From Dactylis glomerata (Eukaryota > Streptophyta > Magnoliopsida > Poales > Poaceae): a DNA stretch of 64,000 nucleotides. Shown in pieces: positions 9,795-19,449 of this stretch. The notes under the pieces are model-generated. The model saw nothing but the letters and a program-made list of their open reading frames with translations. It was not told the origin of the DNA and did no database searches. Positions within the stretch are counted from its first letter, which is position 1. Every line of letters starts with the position of its first letter. The position numbers were made by a program, and so were the translations under genes. Location of the stretch: assembly GCA_007115705.1 (NCBI GenBank), contig QXEO01000549.1, positions 744,001 through 808,000 of the forward strand, written 5' to 3'.

Positions 9795-12025
9795 CTAAAA
9801 GCAGAGAGAAAAAGTAGGTCAGACTCTCAATAATAAATTCAACTCTATGCAGGGTAAGAACAAAGCATATATCATGTATCATGCAAAGCTACAGCTAACT
9901 GAAGACACTAGGAACAAAGCATATATCTTCACATAGGTCATCCAGAGTATTGAGCATGTGAATAATAATATATCCAGAAGAACACACAATGGTGATTAGA
10001 GGGAGTAAATCTTATTTTGGCAACATAAGGATCACTTGAGCATATTTTGGTCAACATTGACCAAACACTTGGATCAAGAGGCAACAATTATCAAGAAGGC
10101 AACTGGGACTAGAGGCAACACTGATTGATTCATATCAGAAGAGGGACAAGGCAACCGCAATGATCCTATTTATCTTTTGGCAACAAGGCAACAGTGTTAT
10201 TTCCCTCTAATCTAGCTAGAGTCCTTTAAAAGGCCCACAAAAGTATTTTTATTGGATCATGTTTGACATTGAGAGGACAATATGATCCTAAGCCACAATG
10301 TAATTAAACAAGGCTTAATTAAATATGTACAGTCACATGCGAAGCCCACACTAGATTAAAGCCCAGCCAGGTAACAGAGCCCAACATGGTTTAATCCACT
10401 TGGTAGCACACCAATTCTAGCCAAACAGAAATTACACTTGGCAGAGGAAAGTAATGAATTAATAGGATAAGTACAAGGTTCAACCGTGGCTTGCACTACG
10501 AGGCAAAGAAAACCAACTTGACATCTTGCACCGTAAGTGGAGTGTACTCACAAGCAGCACACACATCACATGCAAAGGATGTGTTGTCACTTGCACAGGA
10601 ATAGTTCAATAGTATAAAAGCAACACTACAACAGCTAGCCGCACCACACCTTGCTCACTATAGCAAATTCACAATAGCAGCTGATCTATCAACCAAGGAG
10701 GGCATGCGCCAAGAGCTGACCAAGTGGAGGAGTAGGGCTGCCTGGAGATAGGAGCAAGGTGACCAGCAGAACAAGAACAAGTAGAACAGAGCTGCCACAA
10801 GCACAAGATCAAGAAGAAGTAGAAGGGCACCAGATCAAAGCATGATATCAACTTCACTCTTCCAAAAATTCCAGCAACAAGGTGAATCACCAGAAAATCA
10901 AAGTAGTAGTATATGTTCTTATCAAATATCTCACAACAAAGTTGTCCAAAGACTAAACATAATCATTTGCATCACTGGTTAAGTAAGTAAACAAGGATAT
11001 ATCTGTTCTCATCCAAATCTCAGCAAATGGTGAATAACCAAAGACCAAATAGTAGCATCTGTTCTTATTAGTTTGCACAGCTAGGTTCATGGGAATATAA
11101 AGAACTGATCCAAAGCAAGTCCCTCTAACTACCCTTCAACTAGATTCCCATCTAGGAGGATTGAGAGATAGATTTCTCTCAGTCTTGCATAGTGGTGCTA
11201 TGCTAAGTTCATCACAGAGAATTAAAAGCCACAAATAGTATATGTTCTTATTATAGATCTGTGCCTCAGACTATTGCATCATTGGCTAGGCTAAGAAATC
11301 AAGTGTCTGATTTGTTCTTATCAATTATGTATCTAGCAGCAGCCCTTCCCAAAGGTTGGACTTCATCACTTTGCACCACACCGAAGCAATCCCAACCTCA
11401 GATCATGTATACACGTGATTTGGTAATCTATAGCAGCCAATTAGATTTGTCTAGCAAATACTATGCACACTCTAATGAGGTTCCACAATATTTACATTCA
11501 AGGAAAGCCACAACCATTAGTACCCATTAAACCAAGGGAAAAGTATCTAAATCATCACTAGATAATTCCCAGTTCATAAGCAAGTTCTGTTGGGTCTTAT
11601 TTCTGAACTTTTTAATTATAAATCACCTCTGAATCATGTACATGCTCAGACCCGCACTACACAATTTTGTGCCTTGCACCAAAGTATAACTATCATGCCT
11701 ACCAGCTCACCATTAAATCAAATAGCTAACAAACCTTCAAATTAAAACATCAAGGTCAAGTGTATATGTATGTGTTCTTATTCAATATGCACACCATCTC
11801 ATCAAACGATTATTTAGCAGGAGTAGATCAACACCGCAACTAGGCAGCCACACACAAGCACATAGCCACCAACTCTTAGCTATTGCAGTAGAGTAATAGA
11901 GAGGAGTACAGAGAGCAAGCTGAACCGATTCGAGCTCTCCTCTCCTGCTACTATCGCACAGAGAGCAAGCTGAGGAAAGGAGAAGAGCTCAGCTCCCCCA
12001 ATCAGGGAGCGGCGCGGGAGCGTAC
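9795..12025 (-). other. Putative 2.2-kb leader intron in CACTA
   Basis: The minus-strand donor GCCGCAG/GTACGC at 12025 and the acceptor CTTTTAG at 9795 bracket a stretch without long ORFs. It contains scattered GGCAACAAGG/GCAACA words and the recurring phrase TATGTTCTTATYA (for example near 10912, 10995, 11063, 11238). No gene was seen in it. Confidence 0.45.
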
Positions 12026-12224
12026 CTGCGGCAAAGACGGCAGGAGGGGTCTCGCTCGGGGCTCCTTTGATCTGCGGTGGTGGGGCGCCTCTTCGGGGAT
12101 GGCGATGGTGGGGCGCCTCTTCGGGGATGGCGGCGACCGGGGCTCCTCTGCGACGGCGGTGGCCGGGGCTCCTCTGCGATGGCGATCTGAATCGAGTAGG
12201 GGGGAAAAGAAGGGGCTGGCGCAC
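12026..12224 (-). other. Putative leader exon of the CACTA gene
   Basis: This is a GC-rich, Pro/Arg-coding stretch that includes three nearly repeated segments (GAGGCGCCCCACCATCGCCA and variants). It ends at a good donor. If transcribed it would lie just upstream of the 9206-9787 ORF. Coding use is doubtful because the ATG of that ORF is in the second exon. Confidence 0.4.
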
Positions 12225-12329
12225 TTTAACCTAAATGAGGTTACGCGTAGCGCACGCACGGATACAGTTAAAAACAAACAAACTTGTGTAAGACACAAGC
12301 ACCTCTCTACCTTAGTGGCTTCGGCTAGC

Positions 12330-12376
12330 CAACCTATTCAAACCCCTGTGGTTCCAGGTTCGAGTCCTGGGACCCA
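12330..12376 (+). other. tRNA-like T-arm/B-box with T-run inside CACTA
   Basis: CCAGG-TTCGAGT-CCTGG at about 12354-12370 forms a perfect five-pair stem with a seven-base loop. It contains GGTTCGAGTCC, which fits the Pol III B-box. A D-arm-like GGCT...AGCC hairpin lies upstream (12319-12333) and a run of seven Ts follows. No 5' acceptor strand pairs with GGGACCC, so it is not a complete tRNA. It may be a tRNA- or SINE-derived relic. Confidence 0.4.
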
Positions 12377-13845
12377 AATTTTTTTATTTTATTTTTAAAA
12401 TTAACTTTTTAGCATGTTATTACATTATGATATATTATAATATATATTATAAAGTAAATAAGCACAAATAATATTTTTGTATCATGCCAAAAATACATTT
12501 TTGTTTTATTTTTTAATTAACTTTTTAGAATGTTATTACATTCTTATACATTATAATATATATTATAATTAACTTTTTATTTTATTTTTAAAATTAACTT
12601 TTTAGCATGTTATTACATTATGATATATTTTAATTAACTTTTTATTTTATTTTTAAAATTAACTTTTTAGCATGTTATTACATTATGATATATTATAATA
12701 TATATTATAAAGTAAATAAGCACAAATAATATTTTTGTATCATGCCTTAAATACATTTTTGTTTTATTTTTTATTTTATTTTTAAAATTAACTTTTTAGA
12801 ATGTTATTACATTCTTATACATTATAATATATATTATAAATAACTTTTTATTTTATTTTTAAAATTAACTTTTTAGCATGTTATTACATTATGATATATT
12901 TTAATTAACTTTTTATTTTATTTTTAAAATTAACTTTTTAGCATGTTATTACATTATGATATATTATAATATATATTATAAAGTAAATAAGCACAAATAA
13001 TATTTTTGTATCATGCCAAAAATACATTTTTGTTTTATTTTTTAATTAACTTTTTGGAATGTTATTACATTCTTATACATTATAATATATATTATAATTA
13101 ACTTTTTATTTTATTTTTAAAATTAACTTTTTAGCATGTTATTACATTATGATATATTTTAATTAACTTTTTATTTTATTTTTAAAATTAACTTTTTAGC
13201 ATGTTATTACATTATGATATATTATAATATATATTATAAAGTAAATAAGCACAAATAATATTTTTGTATCATGCCAAAAATACATTTTTGTTTTATTTTT
13301 TAATTAACTTTTTAGAATGTTATTACATTCTTATACATTATAATATATATTATAAAGTAAATAAGCACAAATAATATTTTTGTATCATGCCAAAAATACA
13401 TTTTTGTTTTATTTTTTAATTAAATTTTTAGCATGTTATTACATTCTTATACATTATAATATATATTATAAAGTAAATAAGCACAAATAATATTTTTGTA
13501 TCATGCCAAAAATACATTTTTGTTTTATTTTTTAATTAACTTTTTAGAATGTTATTACATTCTTATACATTATAATATATATTATAAAGTAAATAAGCAC
13601 AAATAATATTTTTGTATCATGCCAAAAATACATTTTTGTTTTATTTTTTAATTAACTTTTTAGAATGTTATTACATTCTTATACATTATAATATATATTA
13701 TAAAGTAAATAAGCACAAATAATATTTTTGTATCATGCCAAAAATACATTTTTGTTTTATTTTTTAATTAACTTTTTAGAATGTTATTACATTCTTATAC
13801 ATTATAATATATATTATAAAGTAAATAAGCACAAATAATATAGTA
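12375..13845. repeat. AT-rich satellite with 116-bp unit and higher-order part
   Basis: The word TCATGCC recurs at 12482, 12740, 13011, 13269, 13385, 13501, 13617 and 13733. The last four spacings are exactly 116 bp. The first three are 258, 271 and 258, each containing extra ATTAACTTTTTA-type subunits, which gives a higher-order pattern. The array has almost no G or C and ends just before the transposase remnant. Confidence 0.93.
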
Positions 13846-13867
13846 ATAATATGGTACCGTTGGATAA

Positions 13868-14170
13868 GTGATACATAGTAATAATATGCCCACACACATA
13901 CATGTCAAAGTCTTGCTCGTTGCCGACTCCATCCATTTCGATGATGTTCCTTTTGCCTCTTCTCACGACAACCCGGGTAGGCTTTGGCGGGTCGGTAATG
14001 AAGAAGCATGTGGTCATGTCCTTGTACTCCCCCCGATAAATCACGCAATCATTGATGCAGGCGTGGCATCTTTCGTGCGGTAGGTCAAAAGGGCACACAA
14101 CTTTCTTGGCCTCCTCGATACTACTTGGCAATGTGTTCCCCTCAGGGAGACGAGCTAATTCTGTCGCGCA
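13868..14170 (-). pseudogene. CACTA transposase (TNP2-like) remnant
   Basis: The minus-strand reading contains LPEGNTLPSSIEEAKKVVC then HACINDCVIYRGEYKDMTTC. This is the Cys-containing N-terminal region typical of En/Spm TNP2-like transposases, where PVC would be expected next. Instead the frame continues FFITDPPKPTRVVVRRGKR and an acidic end. That looks like a different part of such proteins joined by an internal deletion near 14013. No catalytic core is present. Confidence 0.65.
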
Positions 14171-14495
14171 TCTGGTCAAGTGTTCCACAGAATTCCACTA
14201 ATTCTGTGGCGCACCAGACCAGATGCGCCACAGAATGTGCTAATTCTGTGGCGCACTAGACCAGATGCGCCACAGAATGTACTAATTCTGTGGCGCATCT
14301 GGTCTGGTGCGCCACAGAATTAGTGGAACCAATGAGTGGGGCTGACAGGGAGTGGGCCCCACCAAAATTCTGTGGCGCATTTCCTTCTGGTGCGCCACAG
14401 AAATGTTATATTTTTGTGGCGCACCCTGCTAGGTGCGCCACAGAATTATTTTCTGTGGCGCACTGCTGGCTAGTGCGCCACAGAAATGCATCCCA
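14160..14495. repeat. CACTA right subterminal repeat array
   Basis: About a dozen TTCTGTGGCGCAC words occur in both orientations, several as paired inverted copies around ACCAGACCAGAT. It mirrors the array inside the left end. Confidence 0.85.
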
Positions 14496-14519
14496 CCTAT
14501 AAGGGTTTTCCTACTAGTG

Positions 14520-16512
14520 ATGATGTACGGCGATTTCAAGTTAATTGACTGCCTGATTATTCTGCGTTGCTGAGCTTGTGGGCGATCAGCTGCTGTGGTG
14601 CTACCAGACTGCGGAGACTTGTTTGGAATGCTTGTGTCCCCCTTAGGTGGTGTTTTGAATCCACTTTGAGTAGCCATTGCTTGTTTATCACTTTTTCCTA
14701 TTGTGGTTTCATCACTTTTGTAACCCTTTTCCCTTTCAACACGTCAAGGACATCACAGGCTTCTCTCCATGTCTCCTCATCCCATTCATCATCATCATTG
14801 ACGCAAATTTGTTCGACAGGGTAAACCAGCATTTTCTCAGCTGATGTCGAAGTTGCGGGAGGTCTGCTTGAACTCTCAGTTTCAGGCTTCTTTGGGCTAT
14901 CAAAACCAAGGTCAAAGCCCGGGGCATCACAAGCTAGTGCCGCCCTAGCAAGCTTCTCTCTAACCTCCTGTGATGGAGTCAACTTAGCACCAGGAGGTGG
15001 GCATGTTTCCCATGTGGGGCCAGTTGCTGGTAGTACTGGGACTCCAGACTGGAGTGGAGCCTGCTTTGCAGAGTCTGACAAACATGTAGTTCCTACTGGA
15101 TTTGCTATGCTATGCCCCGCTGTGCGAGGCATATGTTCCCTTGCTGGTGTATTTGATGATCTCGTAACTCTAGATGCTGGCAGCTGCTCAGGTTTTGAAC
15201 CCACAACTCCTTTTGCTGTTGTAGTTGCATTTGAATTGGATTGAGTTGTGTCAGGGTACTTCAATGTTGCAGGAGCTTCTATGTGGGGTGTGTTGGTTAC
15301 AGGTTTCGCAGCAATTGTGTTGGAAGCGACAACTGGTTTGGGGGCAATCTCTGTATCCCCTAGCTGCACTGCTGGATGCACTTGAGCTTGAATCCTTGGT
15401 GAAATCACTGAATCAGGCTTCTGTGTTGTTGGTCTGGTTTGAAATGTCTCTACATTATGTGACGAGTTCATTGATACTCTTGTTTCAGGCTGGTCTGGCC
15501 GGGTACAGTGGACAAGCTGCTTTTTTCTCATGACAGACTGGTCCTTCTTCTGTTTTCCGTTATCCTTCGTAACCCTATGTTCCTGCTTATGATCTGTGAT
15601 GTCCAAGTTTTGCAGTTTAAAGCACTCCATTGTGAGCTTCTGAATTGCTTCATCGCTTCCGAACTCATTTAATGGTGGTTGGCTGCCAGGGGATACTTGC
15701 ATTTCCGCACGTGCAACATCCATAAAAACTCTGTGTGCATATGCTCTGCCATCATCGTCAATGAACTCTGGAGGTTCAATGTACGGGAGGTCTATTCCGT
15801 GTCTAATCTCTGAGCCAACCAACTTTCTAAGCTCTGAGAAAGGACTCCATCCGGAGACTTCTGGTGCATCGGCTTTCTCATTCCCCTGAGCTGCTTGCAA
15901 CTTTGCTCTCTGTTCTTCCTCTGCCTTCCTTCTTGAGAACTGAATCAAGCCCTACACTGACATATCCTCAGAATCATCATCAGGGGAGTCATGGCCAATT
16001 ATCCTCTTCCTTAAGTTGCTTGATGGTCCATCATGTGGCTTTTTGGGTGTCAACCTTGGAGATCTTCTGGGGAACTGCACTGACATATCCGCAGAATCAT
16101 CATCAGGGGAATCATGACCAAATCTCCTCTTCCTTAAGTTGCTTGATGGGCCATCATGTGTCTTTTTAGGTGTCAACCTGGGAGATCTTCTGGGCAAGTG
16201 CTGCTCGCCATGTTCTGGGTAATTTTCTTGTTGATCTTGACCAGGATGTTGATCTTCATTCCCTTCATCCTCATTATCATCATCCCCACTATCTTCTTCC
16301 AAATCAGAATGCCCATCATAGTTGCCATCATCTTCCTCCTCATCTTCATCCTCAACACCAGCAGCCTTCCTTTGCCTCTTTCGTCTTGCTCCCTGAGCAC
16401 TGGAATTCTTTTCTTGCTCCTCTAATATCCCAAATGATTCAACAAAGCTCCCTAGTCTGTTAGATATATCTGTGCATAGCTCCCCAAGCATGACAGCGAT
16501 CTTTCTTTTTCT
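14520..16512 (-). pseudogene. Ulp1-like gene, large central exon
   Basis: The exon begins after the acceptor TGTTGACAG (RKRKIAVMLGELCTDISNRL). It continues through an acidic run (EDEDEEEDDG) and two tandem 39-residue repeats starting with PRRSPRLTPKK at about 16185-16070 and 16069-15955. A TAG at 15952-15954 breaks the frame, which then continues (GLIQFSRRKAEEEQRAKL) to a stop at 14698. The downstream part (ATQSGFKTPPKGDTSIPNK to NLKSPYI) is in another frame, so a frameshift lies near 14720. The exon is cut by the CACTA at 14519/14520. The basic SPRLTPKK motifs resemble DNA-binding or nuclear-localising segments; this is inference. Confidence 0.75.
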
Positions 16513-17179
16513 CTGTCAACAAAAAAGCAAAACATGAAAAAAGGTTCTGGTAGAAAAAACATGAAATTCTTTAGTTAGGAATTCGTAGCATATGAACAAA
16601 CTATAGCTTTTCATTGAGTTGCAACTTGGTTATTAATAAAACAGCCTACTTAAGCTTGTTTAAAGAAAAAAGGCCGAAAGCAACTCTATTATACTGCATA
16701 ATCAACTTGGTTAGATAAAGTATCCAACTTAAGCATGAAGAAAGGAAAAAATATATTATGCTTTTAAAATAAGTTAACATATTAAAAAAAGGTATGCAGC
16801 TTGACCATTACTGGTAGCCAACTTGATAATACTACTTAATGCAACTATACTACATAAATTAGCCAACTAAAGCATGTTGATGAAAATAAGTTGCATTTAA
16901 AAACAGGAATCATATCTGCCCCATTATATAAAAATAGGTATGCAACTTGACTATTAGTGGTAACCAACTTTATAATACTCGTTAATGCAACTTTGCTCTA
17001 TAAAGTACCAACTAAATCATGTTGATGAAAATAAATTGCATTTTAGAACAGGAAACATATCCCCTATATATATAAAAAGGTATGCAACTTGACTATTACA
17101 GGGGCAGCCAGCTTTATGATGCCCAGAAAAACACTAACTACTAAAAATCAAAATACTAACATGTTGTGTATTTCACTAC
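16513..17179 (-). other. Ulp1-like gene intron
   Basis: The intron lies between exons ending at 17180 (CAATCAG/GTAGTG on minus) and starting at 16512. It holds the reverse copies of the 142-bp repeat (16791-17100) and CAACTT-rich flanks. No other feature was seen. Confidence 0.6.
16791..17100 (-). repeat. Inverted copies of the intronic ~142-bp repeat
   Basis: GGTATGCA(A/G)CTTGAC begins units at 16791, 16937 and 17079 (spacings 146 and 142). The units are reverse complements of the repeat at 6642-7060: ATGCAACTTGACTATTA, ACCAACTTTATAATACTC and CATGTTGATGAAAA. There are about two full units plus the start of a third. Confidence 0.85.
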
Positions 17180-17563
17180 CTGATTTGAAAAGCTGCGTGG
17201 TAGCTTGGAAGACACAAACTTTTCAGTCCTCGTCATCCCAACGAAAAGACTGTCTCTTATTGTTGCACCAACGCCTTCTTTGAACTAATTTGTGATACAA
17301 AATAAATTATGTCAGACAAGTCTAACAATTAAAAATGTGCCTAGTATACACAAAAATAAAAAGTGGACTCGAAAAAACCTTGAAAACATGGCGCTTTAAA
17401 TGAACAGAAAACTTACTCTAAGCTTCCCAAACTCGTCATTGCCTTTGGAGTCTTTTTTCATGACAGCATGTATTAGCTTGTCATTCCATGCTGTGGCCCG
17501 GATGGGACATTCTTCTTCAGACGGCACCACCTCATCAACATCTAGAGAGTCTAGGTAAACAAT
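17180..17563 (-). pseudogene. Ulp1-like gene, two small exons (17563-17417 and 17284-17180)
   Basis: The first exon (147 bp) follows GAATGCAG and reads IVYLDSLDVDEVVPSEEECP, ending KLR/GTAAGT. The second (105 bp) follows ATTAG and reads FKEGVGATIRDSLFVGMTRT, ending FSNQ/GTAGTG. Both are stop-free and phase 0, and they join the neighbouring exons without breaking frame. Confidence 0.7.
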
Positions 17564-18480
17564 CTGCATTCAAAAAAAAATAGAAGGACAAAAAACAAAA
17601 TGATGGTGAGAAAAAACAGATGCTATTTTAAGAAGCCAACTGAAAAGTTTAGAATGTTTAGCAAGGGATACAACTTAATAAGACATCAGTATACAACTTA
17701 ACCATGTTTGGAGAATAAACTTAGCTATTTTAAGAAGCCAACTTAATATTGTTAGTGGAACAACTTGGTAAAATTGCAGAACTTAGCTTAGACCTGAATG
17801 CTAGAACAAAATTGGATGATGTTTGCGCAGCTTAGTTCATGATAGGATCACAACTGTTACATGTTCATAATAGCAACTTAGTTCATGTCAGTAAGCAATT
17901 TATAAAAAAATAATGGCACTAACATGCAAAGTAGTATTTTGGCAAAAACCAAAAGTCAAGTAGTTTCAATTTTTCTATGCAATATGTTTAATAATGTTCT
18001 GTATGATTTTTCCTAAAATGATGGGTGTAATCACACTTAACACTGTCTACAACTCAGTTAGAAACAGTAAAATAACTAGGTAACTACTAAAAAGCAACTT
18101 ATAATTAATTTGTATGCAGGTTGCATGATGGAGGTGATGTCAGAATTTTATGGCGAAGACGAATTTGTACCATATGGCCCTAAGTTGATATCAAACTTGT
18201 GGTCTGAATTCAGAAATGAAAACAAGGAGAGTATGACATGAACAAAAATAATCGTGGTTGGGTTACAACTTAAGCAAGCTTGCAGATCCAACTACTTTAA
18301 GTTCATAAGTCAACTTTATAATTCAAGGGATGCAACCTGTATAACCAAGTTGTACACAAAAATGATCTATGGATACACAACTTAGGAAAAAATGTGTATA
18401 TGGATGTATTTATTGTGTGCAACTTACTTTAAAAAAGAAACGCATGTAGATAACAACAGGTGCAAGCAGCAACAAACAGA
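17564..18480 (-). other. Ulp1-like gene intron with CAACTT words
   Basis: This A/T-rich intron has many CAACTT words and carries a transposase fragment on the opposite strand at 18120-18241. The exact donor of the upstream exon is uncertain (18428 to about 18500). Confidence 0.5.
18120..18241 (+). pseudogene. Diverged MURA exon-2 start embedded in Ulp1-like gene intron
   Basis: After a TGTATGCAG acceptor-like word the + strand reads CATGATGGAGGTGATGTCAG and onward. This parallels the transposase exon start at 2617-2740 with scattered substitutions (MMEVMSEFYGEDEFVPYGPK in place of MMEVMSEFYGEDALVPYGPK). Similarity stops after TATGACAT. It is clearly more diverged than copies A and B are from each other, so it comes from an older or different MULE. 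Confidence 0.8.
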
Positions 18481-19063
18481 CTTCTTCTTGACTCCCATCT
18501 TCTTCACTTCTGTAACGATTTGATCAACTGCAAATTGAGCGACGTTCATCCTGCGGAACTGGTTGAGGTCTAATAGGCACGTGTAACACCTTGGACTGAT
18601 ACTAGACTTTGTTGTTGGGCTCACAAAACAGCTGAGTACGACGGCAAAATAAGCACGGAGGAACCTGACATCTGCTGCTCCATTCATGTCTGTTATGATC
18701 TTGCACCAATCTGCCCACTCCGGTGCTACGCCACTCTCTATACCATACTCATCATTGAAGAACTTGATCACTTCTATCTCTATCTCGTAACACATAGGAC
18801 TGCCCTCATTGCGGATCCCAAACACTCTTGTGTAGCTATCAGCGTTCACTAGGATGCTGCCCCTTCCTGCAACTGCAATCTCACATCGAATGGGGTCGAA
18901 ATGAGAAAGCACCCACATACTAAGATCAACAGGCATCTCTATGGCCTCCACCTTAAGCATCCCTCCCCATCCCCAGTCATGAACCAAATCCTTCTGGGCT
19001 TGCACTAAAAGCTTGTTAAGTTTGACCAATTTGGCAGGAGATGCGCGATTCCTCCCAAGCTGT
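18480..19063 (-). pseudogene. Ulp1-like gene, N-terminal mobile-domain exon
   Basis: The exon starts after CTTTTTACAG with LGRNRASPAKLVKLNKLL. It continues MPVDLSMWVLSHFDPIRCEI, RGSILVNADSYTRVFGIRNE and FLRAYFAVVLSCFVSP, then LDLNQFRRMNVAQFAVDQIV. This arrangement is typical of the N-terminal half of plant MULE-carried Ulp1-like proteins, in which a plant mobile domain-like region precedes the protease. It is stop-free to 18424. The upstream exon (19449 to about 19190) encodes MVKDNEKRARLRLPEG and a Thr/Pro-rich linker. Confidence 0.75.
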
Positions 19064-19449
19064 AAAAAGATAATGAAAACACTGTTAAAAAGGGATACCC
19101 CTCAATGTAACCATGACAAAAATGCTGAAAAATTAAATAAGTAGTTAAAATGTAATCAAACCAGAACACATTATAATGGCCCCACCTGGGTTCTGCGCTT
19201 TGCAGTTGCAGGCTTGGGTGGTATGCCAGTAGTAACCACTTCAGTTGCTCCACACGTTGTGTTCCCCACTGCATCAGACTTATTCCGACGTGTGGGGGTA
19301 GGCTTGTGTGCTAAACTAGCTGGTGGCACAACTTGTACATTCCGAGTAACAGCAGCATTTGTTGCCTCATCCGGTAATGAAGAACTCCCAGCAGCTACTT
19401 CACCTTCTGGTAGCCGCAATCGGGCACGTTTTTCATTGTCTTTCACCAT

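Larger units (their letters stand above)
7383..14519 (-). mobile_element. Non-autonomous CACTA (En/Spm-type) transposon
   Basis: The termini are CACTAGTAGGGAAAACC (7383-7399) and its inverted counterpart GGTTTTCCTACTAGTG (14504-14519). They are flanked by the 3-bp target duplication ATG (7380-7382 and 14520-14522). Dense subterminal repeats of TTCTGTGGCGCACC in both orientations lie inside both ends. The transposase remnant and the other ORFs read on the minus strand, so the element is taken as minus. Only a short transposase piece remains, so it would need another element's transposase to move. Confidence 0.95.
5059..19449 (-). pseudogene. Ulp1-like (peptidase C48) gene carried by the MULE, interrupted by CACTA
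   Basis: This is a spliced minus-strand gene. Exons that can be joined, mostly in phase 0, are: 19449 to about 19190, 19063 to about 18480, 17563-17417, 17284-17180, 16512-14520 (broken), 7382-7103, 6549-6463, 6331-6063, and a last exon ending at the stop at 5059-5061. The order matches the Ulp1-like proteins carried by some plant MULEs: a mobile-domain-like N-terminal half, a low-complexity acidic/basic middle, and a C-terminal cysteine protease with His, Asp and Cys in order. Such proteases cleave SUMO or related modifiers in other settings; activity on a substrate is not inferable here. The gene is dead: an in-frame TAG at 15952-15954, a frameshift near 14720 and a 7.1-kb CACTA insertion. 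ATG at 19447-19449 is chosen because it follows a TTGCAG acceptor. The promoter side is at the right end of the MULE (21311-21765). Confidence 0.82.

Noticed and set aside
9237..9817. Antisense ORFs opposite the acidic/proline-rich CACTA protein
   Set aside because: These are shadow frames created by high GC content; the minus frame has a better start, splice acceptor and composition.
12319..12376. Functional tRNA gene
   Set aside because: Only the T-arm and a weak D-arm-like hairpin are present; no paired acceptor stem or anticodon arm fits.
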